Assembly: GCF_009805585.1 (NCBI RefSeq)
Contig: NZ_VHIN01000002.1
Span: 186,001 to 250,000, forward strand
DNA from: Glutamicibacter sp. JC586
GTDB lineage: Bacteria; Actinomycetota; Actinomycetes; Actinomycetales; Micrococcaceae
DNA length: 64,000 bases
Direction of reading: 5' to 3'
Positions 28,080 through 38,335 of the stretch are shown piece after piece (positions within the stretch are counted from its first letter, which is position 1; each line of letters begins with the position of its first letter). The translations under genes and the position numbers were made by a program. Under the pieces are notes generated by a model that was not told the origin of the DNA, did not search any database, and was given only the letters and a program-made list of their open reading frames with translations.

Positions 28080-29528
28080 ATGGCCGCAAAAAATCGCCGA
28101 GTGCTCTCCGTAGCCTCCGAGTGTGCTCCGCTGATCAAAACTGGCGGACTGGCCGACGTGGTCGGTGCGCTCCCCTCCGCGCTTGAACCTCTCGGATGGC
28201 GCACCCGGATCCTCATGCCGGCCTACCCAGGCCTACTAGAGAAAGTCGGGCGCACTCGGCGGATTTGGCGTCACGATAATATCTTTGGCGGTCCGGCCTC
28301 GGTCCGTTCGGGGCGCCACGCTGGGCTGGATCTGCTCTTACTGGACGCACCGCACCTCTTTGACCGTCCCGGCGGACCCTATGTAGTCGACGGGCACGAT
28401 CACCACGATAACCATGTGCGCTTTGCCGCGCTGTCTTGGGTGGGCGCCCAACTGGCCATCAACGGCACCAGTGACCGATGGCGACCAGATATCGTGCACG
28501 CCCACGACTGGCAGGCAGGCCTGGTACCGTCCTACCTCAAGTATGCGGGCTCCACGATTCCCAGCGTCCTGACTATTCACAACATCGCCTTCCAAGGTAT
28601 TTTCGGCCCGGACCAGCTCGATGACCTTCAGCTGCCCACCTGGGACTTCCACCCTGATGCGTTGGAGTACCACGGGCTGGTGAGCACCTTGAAGGCAGGA
28701 ATGATTCATGCCTCGACAGTGAGCACCGTCAGTCCAACGTACGCTCACGAGCTGACCACTGACGACTTCGGCTTCGGCCTACAAGGCGTCGTCTCTATGC
28801 GACGCGACCGTGGCGAGCTCAAGGGCATCCTCAACGGCATTGATACGGAGGTGTGGAATCCTGCCACCGATGCGAACATCACCAACTTCGACGCCGAGAA
28901 TCCGGCAGCCAAGACGGTTAACCGTACCGCGTTGCTTGACGAATTCGAGCTCGATGAACCATCCGGTCCGCTAGCCGTGGTGGTGACCCGACTGACCCAT
29001 CAAAAAGGCGTCGATCTACTGCTTGAACAGCTACCCACCTTTATTGAAGCCGGCGGTGCTGTGGTGGTCCTCGGTTCCGGCGACCCGAGCTACGAATACG
29101 CACTGAGCGAGCTAGCCGCGCGGTATCCGCGCAGTGTCGGACTACGCATCGGATATGACGAGCCGCTGAGTCACCGACTCTACGCTGGAGCCGATCTGGT
29201 GTTAGTTCCTTCCCGGTTTGAACCCTGCGGGCTGACGCAGCTGATCGGCCTACGTTACGGCGCGATCCCACTCGTAGCGGCCACCGGCGGGCTCAAGGAC
29301 ACGGTGGTTGACGCAACACCTGAGAACCTGTCCAACAAGACCGCCACCGGTTTTACCTTTAGCGACATCGATGCTGGCGGGCTAGGCTTTGCTCTGGGCA
29401 GATCGATCGACCTGTATCAGGACCAGGACTCGTGGCAGCAATTGCGCGCGCAAGCCTTGCATGCGCCGGTTGATTGGGGCACATCAGCAGCCGAATACGC
29501 GAACCTGTTCACGGAACTCACTTCATGA
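28080..29528 (+). CDS. glgA: Glycogen synthase (ADP-glucose type, GT5)
   Basis: GlgA extends alpha-1,4-glucan chains from ADP-glucose. The 482-residue protein has the GT5 hallmark ASECAPLIKTGGLADVVGAL at its start, DIVHAHDWQAGLVP, LTIHNIAFQGIF and the C-terminal LVPSRFEPCGLTQLIGLRYG. The KTGGL motif marks GT5, the E. coli/plant type. Actinobacteria commonly use a GT4 GlgA/GlgM instead, so this supports foreign ancestry of the operon. It overlaps glgX by four bases. Confidence 0.96.
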   Translation: MAAKNRRVLSVASECAPLIKTGGLADVVGALPSALEPLGWRTRILMPAYPGLLEKVGRTRRIWRHDNIFGGPASVRSGRHAGLDLLLLDAPHLFDRPGGPYVVDGHDHHDNHVRFAALSWVGAQLAINGTSDRWRPDIVHAHDWQAGLVPSYLKYAGSTIPSVLTIHNIAFQGIFGPDQLDDLQLPTWDFHPDALEYHGLVSTLKAGMIHASTVSTVSPTYAHELTTDDFGFGLQGVVSMRRDRGELKGILNGIDTEVWNPATDANITNFDAENPAAKTVNRTALLDEFELDEPSGPLAVVVTRLTHQKGVDLLLEQLPTFIEAGGAVVVLGSGDPSYEYALSELAARYPRSVGLRIGYDEPLSHRLYAGADLVLVPSRFEPCGLTQLIGLRYGAIPLVAATGGLKDTVVDATPENLSNKTATGFTFSDIDAGGLGFALGRSIDLYQDQDSWQQLRAQALHAPVDWGTSAAEYANLFTELTS

Positions 29529-31618
29529 CCGAAGCCAAAATTCCTCCGGTAGGTGTTGGTCGCCCGTGGCCGCTAGGCGTCACCATTGACTCGACCGGGG
29601 TCAACGTGGCGGTCTATGCTCCGCAGGCCACGGCCGTGTATTTTTGCCTGTTCGGACAGGACGGTCAGCAGCCAGAGCATCGCCTGTCGCTGCCCTACCA
29701 CCAGGACGGAATCTGGCATGCCCACGTTGAGGGTATTGCGGCGGGGATGCGTTACGGTTTGCGTGCCGAGGGACCCTTCCGCCCCGATGAGGGCTTGGTT
29801 TTTAACGTTGAGAAACTGCTCATTGACCCTTACGCCCGCGCCTTAGACCGCCCGGTGGCCCACCATGATCTGATGTTGGGCACCACGCTGGGCGAGGACG
29901 ATCAGTTCGAGGCCGATCCGCGCGATAGTGCCAGTGTTGTTCCCAAGGGCATCATCACCAGTGCCCCCACCACAGCCGACCCGACAAGTAATCGTCCGGG
30001 TCATGAGCTGGCGGATCTGGTCATCTACGAGACTCACCTCAAGGGCATTTCGGCGGCGCACCCAGCAGTACCGGAAGAACTGCGCGGAACGTACGCAGGG
30101 ATGGCTCACCGGGCGGTCATCGAGTATTTGCAGTCCTTGGGCGTCACCGCGGTGGAGCTGTTGCCTATCCAGAGCTTCATCGACGATGAATTTCTGGTAG
30201 ATAAGGGGTTGAGAAACTACTGGGGATACCAGCCGATGGCTTGGTTTGCCCCGGATCCTCGTTACGCCCACGTTGATGCCACCGATGAGCTGCGGCAATT
30301 GGTGTACACGCTGCACGAGGCCGGGATCGAAGTCATTGTTGACGTGGTGTATAACCACAATGGCGAAGGCAACGGACTCGGGCCTACCCTGAGCCTTCGC
30401 GGACTGGATAACACTGGTTACTTCCGCTTCACCGACGACGAGCATCACCACTATATTAATGACAGCGGGACTGGCAATACCTTAGCCGTCGAAAACCCCA
30501 TGGTTCTACGATTAGTGCTCGACAGTTTGCGCTATTGGGCGCAAACCTTCGGAGTCGACGGTTTCCGCTTCGACTTGGCCACGGCGGTCGCCCGCAGCCC
30601 ACAAGGTTTCGAACCGCAGGGCAGCTTCTTGCAGACCATCGCCCAAGATCCTGTGCTCGGCGAGCTGAAACTTATCGCCGAACCGTGGGATCTGGGTCCC
30701 GGTGGTTACCAAGTGGGAAACTTCCCTGCCCCGTTTGCCCAGTGGAACGATCGCTTCCGCGACGGGGTGCGACGAATCTGGCGTGGCGACTCGCTCGGGG
30801 AAGCGAACTTCGGCTCACTGCTTCTTGGTTCCGCGGACCTCTTTGACCATTCCGGACGCACTACCACTGCAGGAATCAACTTCATCAGTGCTCATGACGG
30901 GTTTACCTTGCGCGACACTGTCTCGTACTCGCATAAGCACAATGAGGCCAATGGCGAAGAAAATCGAGACGGTCACAACGAGAACCTCAGTGATAACTTC
31001 GGGGTGGAAGGCGCTACCGACGACGCTGGAATCGCTCAGGCTCGGAGCCTGCGTGTACGCGGCATGCTCACCACGCTGTTCCTCGCGCAGGGTGTACCAA
31101 TGCTCCTGGCCGGAGATGAGCTCGGTAATAGCCAGTTAGGCAATAACAATGCCTATGCCCAGGACAATGTCTTGGGTTGGGTCGACTGGTCAGAGACTGA
31201 TCAGGAACTCACGCGTTATGTACGGCGACTCATCGATTTACGCGGCCGTCTACCGCTACTGCGTCAGCGAGGCTTCTTACATGGACAGTTACGCACGGAC
31301 GGGTTCCCGGATGTGCGATGGTTGTGTCCTGATGGAACCGCGCCCACCGCAGAGCATTGGCAGGACCCGGAATTTCGTTCATTAGCGCTTCAGTTGCGCG
31401 GCGTCGCCCAGGACCCACGGGGTGAAGCGCTCAACGGAAGTGTCCTGATCATTTTTAACCTTAGCGCGCAATGTGAGTTTCAGTTGCCTTCCTTAGAAGG
31501 TGAAGCTCAATGGCGCTTCGAGATAGACAGCGCCGATCCTCAACGGTCTACTGGAACCGTTTCGGGAGACTATGTTGCCGCTGCTCATTCTGTCGTGGTG
31601 CTCAGCTGCCACGGGTAA
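29525..31618 (+). CDS. glgX: Glycogen debranching enzyme GlgX
   Basis: GlgX hydrolyses the alpha-1,6 branch stubs left by phosphorylase. After an N-terminal CBM48 domain (GVTIDSTGVNVAVYAPQATA) comes the GH13_11 barrel: VDVVYNHNGEGNGLGPTLS, FGVDGFRFDLATAVARSP, LKLIAEPWDLGPGGYQVG and NFISAHDGFTLRDTVSY. The 697 residues match the family. The ATG at 29525 overlaps the glgA stop; the in-frame start at 29474 lies in glgA. It ends the operon before a strong hairpin. Confidence 0.95.
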   Translation: MTEAKIPPVGVGRPWPLGVTIDSTGVNVAVYAPQATAVYFCLFGQDGQQPEHRLSLPYHQDGIWHAHVEGIAAGMRYGLRAEGPFRPDEGLVFNVEKLLIDPYARALDRPVAHHDLMLGTTLGEDDQFEADPRDSASVVPKGIITSAPTTADPTSNRPGHELADLVIYETHLKGISAAHPAVPEELRGTYAGMAHRAVIEYLQSLGVTAVELLPIQSFIDDEFLVDKGLRNYWGYQPMAWFAPDPRYAHVDATDELRQLVYTLHEAGIEVIVDVVYNHNGEGNGLGPTLSLRGLDNTGYFRFTDDEHHHYINDSGTGNTLAVENPMVLRLVLDSLRYWAQTFGVDGFRFDLATAVARSPQGFEPQGSFLQTIAQDPVLGELKLIAEPWDLGPGGYQVGNFPAPFAQWNDRFRDGVRRIWRGDSLGEANFGSLLLGSADLFDHSGRTTTAGINFISAHDGFTLRDTVSYSHKHNEANGEENRDGHNENLSDNFGVEGATDDAGIAQARSLRVRGMLTTLFLAQGVPMLLAGDELGNSQLGNNNAYAQDNVLGWVDWSETDQELTRYVRRLIDLRGRLPLLRQRGFLHGQLRTDGFPDVRWLCPDGTAPTAEHWQDPEFRSLALQLRGVAQDPRGEALNGSVLIIFNLSAQCEFQLPSLEGEAQWRFEIDSADPQRSTGTVSGDYVAAAHSVVVLSCHG

Positions 31619-31625
31619 CACCACC

Positions 31626-31741
31626 GGTTTAAACTCAATGGGCGCCTTCCACATATCGTGGAAGGCGCCCTTTGGCTGGCTTTTGCCTTAAGGCTTCAAT
31701 TAGCCTTCAGCGCTGAATCTCAGGACCAGAGCTAGACCGAG
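31626..31741. repeat. Displaced copy of the secG 3' end and terminator (copy A)
   Basis: This 116-base segment closely matches 33034-33149. It contains the terminator and, on the minus strand, codons for the last 12 residues of SecG (GLALVLRFSAEG) plus a TAA stop. Twenty-six bases (31701-31726) are identical between copies. Similarity stops sharply at 31741. The rest of secG is absent here. Confidence 0.85.
31640..31670 (+). terminator. Terminator of the glg operon
   Basis: A perfect 13-bp stem (GGGCGCCTTCCAC and its complement) with a 5-base loop and TTT after it lies 21 bases past glgX. It is nearly identical to the secG terminator at 33049-33078 and belongs to the duplicated segment. Confidence 0.85.
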
Positions 31742-31802
31742 ATCGGGAACTTACCCGAAAAAATATTCAGCGCGTCTTTGCAGGACGAGGTCTCAACTCG
31801 CA

Positions 31803-31979
31803 CTATCGCTTCTTCCTCAGCAAAAGACGCACCAGCACCCAAACAATGAATGCCAGCAGCCCCGCTAAGAGGTTTCGCGATAAGGCGTCGAGCGAATAAG
31901 GCACGTTTACGAGGCCCAAAGAAAGTATCAGTAGGATGGCCAAGACAATTAGTGACGAACCTCTGGTCACGAATACCAC
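31803..31979 (-). CDS. Small membrane protein (58 residues)
   Basis: A GTG-started frame encodes a short protein with two hydrophobic stretches, SLIVLAILLILSLGLVNV near the start and LLAGLLAFIVWVLV later, and a basic tail LLRKKR. It overlaps the end of the upstream secreted-protein gene by 13 bases, so the two are probably co-translated. No strong ribosome-binding site is seen and the family is not recognised. The membrane-like pattern and the overlap are the main support. Confidence 0.45.
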   Translation of the reverse strand: MVFVTRGSSLIVLAILLILSLGLVNVPYSLDALSRNLLAGLLAFIVWVLVRLLLRKKR

Positions 31980-32458
31980 GGGCCTATCAGTAGCCCCGCA
32001 ATGAAGAAGGCCCCTCCAGTCGCCACCGAACAGTCAAAAGGTCGCTTGCCACACCATTCGTTAAGGCTCTTATATGTTCGCGTATCTACAACGCGGTTCA
32101 TTTTTCCGTCGTTGCGACGCAACACCAGATATGAACCCTTGCAAGGATTTGTTCCGGATTTGAACTTCACCCACATGCTTCGTGCATAGGTTTGTCCTAT
32201 GGTCGAACACGTTCGCTGCCAACCGGCCACTGCTGCACAAGCGGGATTCACCGGTTGAAGTTCAGATTTACCCGTGGCATCCGAATGTTCTCGCGAGTTA
32301 ATTGATTGTGTGTCTAATACCGCTGAACACGGAGTCGTCGCAGCCGGTATATCAACTGCTCCCATCGGCTCGATTGCTTGCGCAGGCACACAAAGTCGAC
32401 CCAGACCCAGTAAGACAGTTGTCGAAACCGCGGCCATTCGCTTTATCAATTGCTTCAA
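31967..32458 (-). CDS. Secreted cysteine-rich protein of unknown function
   Basis: I do not recognise this 163-residue protein. It has a clear Sec signal peptide: basic start KQLIKR, a hydrophobic core AAVSTTVLLGLG and a VPAQA cleavage site. The mature part has six cysteines (in TTPCSAV, NPACAAV, QRTCSTI, TNPCKGS, NEWCGKR and FDCSVAT), suggesting three disulfides, and ends in a hydrophobic FFIAGLLIGPW segment. It starts with TTG at 32458 with GGGA upstream; ATG 32437 would lose the basic n-region. It sits in the AT-rich insert and overlaps a small membrane protein gene. Confidence 0.6.
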   Translation of the reverse strand: MKQLIKRMAAVSTTVLLGLGRLCVPAQAIEPMGAVDIPAATTPCSAVLDTQSINSREHSDATGKSELQPVNPACAAVAGWQRTCSTIGQTYARSMWVKFKSGTNPCKGSYLVLRRNDGKMNRVVDTRTYKSLNEWCGKRPFDCSVATGGAFFIAGLLIGPWYS

Positions 32459-33033
32459 AAGTATCCCATCGACATTGCGAGTGTCGAATATTACAGATCA
32501 AAATATACTTGCAATAATATGGCCTGACAAGATTCTTTGCATTAGTTCAAACAAACCGTTCTCTATCAACAGCTAAGTTGTTGAAGGAGTTAGCCCTGTC
32601 ATTTTGCAGAAGGGAGAACTCACAACGCACCGGGACTAAAATTTAGTCATAGCCAGATAGCAAAAACATGTTCAAAGGGAGAAGCGCAAGTCAAAAAACG
32701 AATGCGCATCTGAGCGACTCAAACTTATAGGAACAATCCACCCAAATTTCGGCTTCTGATTTAGGGAGACGAATTTGTAGTTGCAATGCTGGTCTTGATC
32801 GGCGGTCTTGTTTAACACGGGAAGTTCCGCGCTGACCATGTGCTATCCAATTCATTGGAGGCGGTTGTACAAGACTGTTTTGAGGCTGTAAGCAGCGCAT
32901 AAAGTATCGCCTAAGCTGCTCACAATACATTCATGGCCCTGGCCAACAGCTACACACTGGCGCCAGTGGTTCCGACATGCGACCGCACCTGACAACACTT
33001 ACAAGACACACAAATGCCACGGACAAAAGCCCT

Positions 33034-33149
33034 GGTTTAAACCAAAAAGGGCGCCTTCCACATCAGTGGAAGGCACCCATTGGCTGCTTTTTGGCTAAAG
33101 GCTGTAACTAGCCTTCAGCGCTGAATCTCAGGACTAGGGCTAGACCGAT
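33034..33149. repeat. secG 3' end and terminator (copy B, attached to intact secG)
   Basis: This is the working end of secG plus its terminator, matched by copy A at 31626-31741. See that entry for the extent of identity. Copy B ends in a TAG stop, copy A in TAA. Confidence 0.85.
33049..33078 (-). terminator. Terminator of the gap-pgk-tpiA-secG operon
   Basis: A 13-bp stem with one mismatched pair and a 4-base loop lies 30 bases after the secG stop on the minus strand. Confidence 0.75.
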
Positions 33150-33359
33150 AATTACGGCGCCCCACACAACACCAAGAATGATGGTGACGCGATTCAGGTT
33201 GCGCTCGGCAACGCCTGAAGAGCCCATTGAGCTGGTCATACCGCCGCCGAACATGTCCGACATACCGCCACCACGACCCTTATGAAGCAGGATCAGGAGG
33301 GTTAGCAGGACACTTGTGATGCCCAGCAGTACCTGCAGAATGATCTTGATAATATCCAA
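33108..33359 (-). CDS. secG: Preprotein translocase subunit SecG
   Basis: SecG is the small third subunit of the SecYEG channel. The 83 residues have two membrane helices (IIKIILQVLLGITSVLLTLL and TIILGVVWGAVIIGLALVL) joined by a glycine-rich loop, LHKGRGGGMSDMFGGGMTSS, typical of the family. The TTG start follows AAGGA. It is last in the glycolytic operon, as in many Actinobacteria. Its 3' end is duplicated 1.4 kb away. Confidence 0.95.
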   Translation of the reverse strand: MDIIKIILQVLLGITSVLLTLLILLHKGRGGGMSDMFGGGMTSSMGSSGVAERNLNRVTIILGVVWGAVIIGLALVLRFSAEG

Positions 33360-33381
33360 GTCGACGGTTCCTTAGCTAGAT

Positions 33382-34197
33382 TCAGTCGGTTACGAGGTGT
33401 TGCTCGAACCTGACAATATTAGCAAACTCTTCGGCGTCGAGGCTCGCTCCGCCAACCAACACGCCGTCAACGTCACGCTCACGCATGATCGATGCCGCGT
33501 TCGCAGCCTTAACACTACCGCCGTAGAGCAGCTGAGTCTTCTCGGCAATTTCTGCTCCGAAACGTTCAGCCAATGCGCCGCGAATTGCTGCACACATTTC
33601 CTGAGCGTCGGCAGGACCAGCAACTTCACCGGTACCGATAGCCCACACTGGTTCGTAAGCAATGACCAGGTTTTCTGCCTGCTCAGCGCTGACGCCTTCC
33701 AAGGACTCAGCCAGTTGGTTCAGCGTGAAAGCAACGTGCTCTCCTGCCTTACGGACCTCTAGGCCTTCTCCAACGCAGAGCATTGGAGTGACCTCATGAC
33801 GGTACGCAGCAGCCAGCTTGGCAGCAATAACGTCGTTGGTTTCGTTGTGGTATTCACGACGCTCGGAGTGACCTACAAGCACGTAGGTGCAACCAAGCTT
33901 CTTCAGGAACTGACCCGAAATTTCGCCGGTGTACGCGCCCGAGTCCTGTGCCGACAAATCCTGTGCGCCGTAAACGACGTCCAGCTTGTCACCCAGAACT
34001 AAGGTCTGAACTCCACGGATGTCCGTGAATGGCGGGAATACAGCAACTTCAGCACGATCGTAGTTGTGTTCGTGGTCCTTGAGGGTCCACGCAAGCTTCT
34101 GGACGAGGGTGATGCCCTGGACATGGTCCATGTTCATCTTCCAGTTGCCAGCGATCAGTGGCTGGCGCACAAAGGCGCCGTTCTGCGAAATGGTCAT
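33382..34197 (-). CDS. tpiA: Triose-phosphate isomerase
   Basis: TpiA interconverts dihydroxyacetone phosphate and glyceraldehyde-3-phosphate. The 271-residue barrel protein has AGNWKMN (Lys), [12 protein letters not shown] (His) and [16 protein letters not shown] (catalytic Glu), then [12 protein letters not shown] for phosphate binding. The ATG lies three bases after the pgk stop with GGAAGG upstream. Confidence 0.97.
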   Translation of the reverse strand: MTISQNGAFVRQPLIAGNWKMNMDHVQGITLVQKLAWTLKDHEHNYDRAEVAVFPPFTDIRGVQTLVLGDKLDVVYGAQDLSAQDSGAYTGEISGQFLKKLGCTYVLVGHSERREYHNETNDVIAAKLAAAYRHEVTPMLCVGEGLEVRKAGEHVAFTLNQLAESLEGVSAEQAENLVIAYEPVWAIGTGEVAGPADAQEMCAAIRGALAERFGAEIAEKTQLLYGGSVKAANAASIMRERDVDGVLVGGASLDAEEFANIVRFEQHLVTD

Positions 34198-34200
34198 TTC

Positions 34201-35430
34201 TTAACCTTCCAATGCGGCAACGCCCGGCAGGGTCTTGCCTTCGAGGTACTCCAGGGATGCTCCGCCACCGGTGGAGATGTGACCGAAGTCCTCCTCCGAG
34301 AAGCCCAAAGCGCGTACGGCTGCGGCAGAATCGCCACCGCCGACAACGCTGAATGCTTCCGAGTTTGCCAGTGCCTGCGCAACAGTGCGGGTACCCTCAG
34401 CGAACGCTGGGATCTCAAATACGCCCATTGGGCCATTCCAGAACACGGTGTTAGCGCTGGTGATGTAGCTTGCGAACTGCTGCGCCGACTTTGGTCCGAT
34501 ATCCAGACCCAATCCGGTGGAGCCGAAGCTTGCTTCCTCGATCTTGTCAGCTGGCAAGATTTCGTGTGCGGCGTCCGCACCGAACTTCTCAGCCACAACA
34601 ACATCGACAGGAACGATGATTTCGCAACCCAGTTCCTGTGCGCGCTTCAAGTAATCCTGGCAGACAGCAATCTGATCTTCTTCAAGCAAGGAACCACCAA
34701 TGGCGTAACCCTGAGCCTTGAGGAAGGTGAAGGCCATACCTCCACCGATCAGCAGCTGATCAGCCTTACCAAGAAGGTTGTCGATAACTGCAAGCTTGTC
34801 CGAGACCTTCGAACCGCCCAAAACCACCACGTAAGGGCGCTTTGGTGCCTCGGTCAGGGTCTTGAGAACCTTGACTTCGGTAGCTACGAGGTCGCCCTGG
34901 TAGCTAGGCAGCAGGCTGGCAATGTCGTACACGGAAGCGTGCTTGCGGTGCACGGCGCCAAAAGCGTCGTTCACGTAAGCACCGTTCTCACCGGTCAGTG
35001 CGGCTAGTTCCTTGGCGAACTCTTCACGTTCTGCATCCACCTTGGAGGTTTCGCGAGCGTCGAAGCGAACGTTCTCAAGAACTAGTACCGAACCTTCAGC
35101 AAGGTTTGCCGCTGCGTTGCGAGCGGATTCGCCCACTACATCTTCGGCGACCGTTACTTCAAAGTCAGCAAGTTCGTTCAAGCGCTGAGCTGCAGGTGCG
35201 ATCGAGTACTTCGCATCGAACTGCCCCTTCGGGCGGCCCAGGTGCGCCATTACGATGACCTTGGCACCTGCTTCAACCAGCTTGGAGATGACCGGCAAAG
35301 ATGCGCGTACGCGGCCGTCATCGGTCACAGTTGCACCGTCGAGCGGCACGTTCAGGTCACTTCGGACCAGAACGTGCCGTCCGCGGACACCGTTGTCAGC
35401 GATCAATTCGTCAATAGTGTGAGAAGACAT
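34201..35430 (-). CDS. pgk: Phosphoglycerate kinase
   Basis: Pgk makes ATP from 1,3-bisphosphoglycerate in glycolysis. The 409 residues include [13 protein letters not shown] near the start, HLGRPKG, the [15 protein letters not shown] hinge and the C-terminal GGGDSAAAV and [18 protein letters not shown] nucleotide-binding motifs. It follows gap after about 16 bases and precedes tpiA. Confidence 0.98.
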   Translation of the reverse strand: MSSHTIDELIADNGVRGRHVLVRSDLNVPLDGATVTDDGRVRASLPVISKLVEAGAKVIVMAHLGRPKGQFDAKYSIAPAAQRLNELADFEVTVAEDVVGESARNAAANLAEGSVLVLENVRFDARETSKVDAEREEFAKELAALTGENGAYVNDAFGAVHRKHASVYDIASLLPSYQGDLVATEVKVLKTLTEAPKRPYVVVLGGSKVSDKLAVIDNLLGKADQLLIGGGMAFTFLKAQGYAIGGSLLEEDQIAVCQDYLKRAQELGCEIIVPVDVVVAEKFGADAAHEILPADKIEEASFGSTGLGLDIGPKSAQQFASYITSANTVFWNGPMGVFEIPAFAEGTRTVAQALANSEAFSVVGGGDSAAAVRALGFSEEDFGHISTGGGASLEYLEGKTLPGVAALEG

Positions 35431-35446
35431 ATCTCTAGGTTATCGA

Positions 35447-36592
<1,146 letters not shown>

Positions 36593-36636
36593 CTACGCTA
36601 TTTCAGCGCAGAATGTGAGCTAACTTACCAGATTAC

Positions 36637-37266
36637 TTATTTGCCTGGAACGATTAGCGATGCGGCGCCCTGACGAGCAGCCTCAAAACGTGCCTGAACG
36701 TCTGCCCAGTTCACAATGTTCCAGAACGCCTTAACGTAGTCAGCCTTTACGTTGACGTAGTCCAGGTAGAAGGCGTGCTCCCACATGTCCAGCATCAGCA
36801 GTGGGGTGGTTGCTACTGGAACGTTGCCCTGCTGATCGTAAAGCTGCTCGATGACCAGCTGGCCACCGATAGCGTCGTATGCCAGTACAGCCCAGCCCGA
36901 GCCCTGCAGGCTCATAGCTGCTGCGGTGAAGTGACCGCGGAAACCGTCGAAGGAGCCGAAGAACTCGTCAATTGCTGCGGACAGCTCGCCCTCTGGCTTG
37001 TCGCCACCCTCTGGGGACAGGTTGTTCCAGAAGATCGAGTGGTTGGTGTGACCGCCCAGGTGGAATGCCAGGTCCTTGGACAGCTTCGGGATGTTACCGA
37101 ATTCGCCCTTTTCGCGGGCTTCAGCCAGCTGCTCCAGTGCCGAGTTAGCGCCAGCAACGTAGGTCGCGTGGTGCTTGGAGTGGTGCAGCTCCATGATGCG
37201 AGCCGAGATGTTTGGCTCGAGTGCAGCGTAGTCGTACTGCAGTTCTGGCAGTGAATATACAGCCAT
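36637..37266 (-). CDS. sodA: Superoxide dismutase (Mn/Fe type)
   Basis: The enzyme removes superoxide. The 209-residue protein carries the metal ligands: His in [19 protein letters not shown], His in [14 protein letters not shown], and Asp/His in [17 protein letters not shown]. Manganese is likely from family resemblance but cannot be read with certainty. The ATG at 37266 has GAGGAG upstream; the in-frame start at 37278 is upstream of that site. It is flanked by its own terminator and is probably a single-gene unit. Confidence 0.96.
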   Translation of the reverse strand: MAVYSLPELQYDYAALEPNISARIMELHHSKHHATYVAGANSALEQLAEAREKGEFGNIPKLSKDLAFHLGGHTNHSIFWNNLSPEGGDKPEGELSAAIDEFFGSFDGFRGHFTAAAMSLQGSGWAVLAYDAIGGQLVIEQLYDQQGNVPVATTPLLMLDMWEHAFYLDYVNVKADYVKAFWNIVNWADVQARFEAARQGAASLIVPGK

Positions 37267-37327
37267 GATTCTCCTCAATTTTCTCTTTCGGATGAATCTC
37301 CACAGGAGGGCTCCTGCGGGGACACTT

Positions 37328-38308
37328 TTACTGTTCCAGTTCGTCTACTGGAACGCTGGACTCCGTGCCTGGTATTCCCAGATCACTGGCCTTCTTGTCG
37401 GCCATGGCCAACAAGCGACGAATCCGGCCAGCTATGGCGTCCTTAGTCATTGGGGGCTCAGCCATACGGCCAAGCTCGTCGAGGGAAGCTTGCTTATGCT
37501 CCAGGCGAAGCAGTCCTGCGTAGCGAAGGTGCTCGGGAACTTCTTCTCCCAGAATGCTCAGCGCACGTTCTACACGAGCACCGGCTGCAACTGCCGCCTG
37601 AGCGCTTCGACGTAGGTTCGCATCATCAAAGTTTGCCAGCCTATTGGCAGTGGCACGAACTTCTTTACGCATTCGGCGTTCTTCCCACACCATCAGTGCG
37701 TCGTGGGCACCCATACGGGTCAGCAGCTGGGCAATAGCGTCTCCATCGCGGATCACCACACGGTCCACACCACGCACTTCGCGCGCCTTCACCGTGAGTC
37801 CCAGACGTCGCGCCGCACCAACAAGGGCCAAGGCGGCTTCTGGGCCAGGGCACGTAATTTCCAGTGCGGAACTTCGCCCGGGTTCGGTTAAGGAACCGTG
37901 AGACAGGAAGGCTCCACGCCAGACTGCCTCAGCGTCAGCGGTGGATCCGTTAACAATCACCGATGGCAGACCTCTAACTGGCCGGCCTCGCTGGTCCAGT
38001 AACCCTGTCTGTCGAGCCAACACTTCGCCGTCTTTTGCTACACGGACGATGTAACGGCTGCCTTTGCGGATGCCGGAACCTGAGACCATGACGATCTCTG
38101 CCTCGTGTCCATACAACTCGCCGATGGCCATCTTAAGCCGTCGGGCAGTTGCGGCAAGATCCACCTCGGCTTCAATGACAATTCGCCCGGAGACAATATG
38201 AAGTCCCCCGCTGAAGCGCAGCATCGTCGAAACCTCGGCCTTACGCACCGATGGCTTGCGAATTTCTACCCGCGACAGCTCGTCTTTGACGGAAGCCGTC
38301 AATGCCAT
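37328..38308 (-). CDS. whiA: Sporulation/cell-division regulator WhiA
   Basis: WhiA is a DNA-binding protein with a homing-endonuclease-like N-terminal domain and a C-terminal helix-turn-helix ([20 protein letters not shown]). In Actinobacteria it acts on division genes; non-sporulating species also keep it. The 326 residues and the [18 protein letters not shown] start are standard. GGGAG precedes the ATG. It is last in the rapZ-yvcK-whiA block. Confidence 0.95.
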   Translation of the reverse strand: MALTASVKDELSRVEIRKPSVRKAEVSTMLRFSGGLHIVSGRIVIEAEVDLAATARRLKMAIGELYGHEAEIVMVSGSGIRKGSRYIVRVAKDGEVLARQTGLLDQRGRPVRGLPSVIVNGSTADAEAVWRGAFLSHGSLTEPGRSSALEITCPGPEAALALVGAARRLGLTVKAREVRGVDRVVIRDGDAIAQLLTRMGAHDALMVWEERRMRKEVRATANRLANFDDANLRRSAQAAVAAGARVERALSILGEEVPEHLRYAGLLRLEHKQASLDELGRMAEPPMTKDAIAGRIRRLLAMADKKASDLGIPGTESSVPVDELEQ

Positions 38309-38335
38309 GAATCAAACTCCCTTACTAGGATCTTC

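Larger units (their letters stand above)
31742..33033. other. AT-rich insert between two secG-tail copies
   Basis: About 1.3 kb lies between the two repeat copies. It is visibly richer in A+T than neighbouring genes and carries two minus-strand genes (a secreted protein and a small membrane protein). The rest, 32459-33033, has no convincing gene, integrase or insertion sequence. It looks like a decayed integrated element or a duplicated, rearranged segment. Confidence 0.55.

Noticed and set aside
32691-32930. 79-codon minus-strand frame in the AT-rich insert
   Set aside because: No ribosome-binding site, no signal or domain pattern, and codon use looks random. It could be a decayed fragment but cannot be supported.
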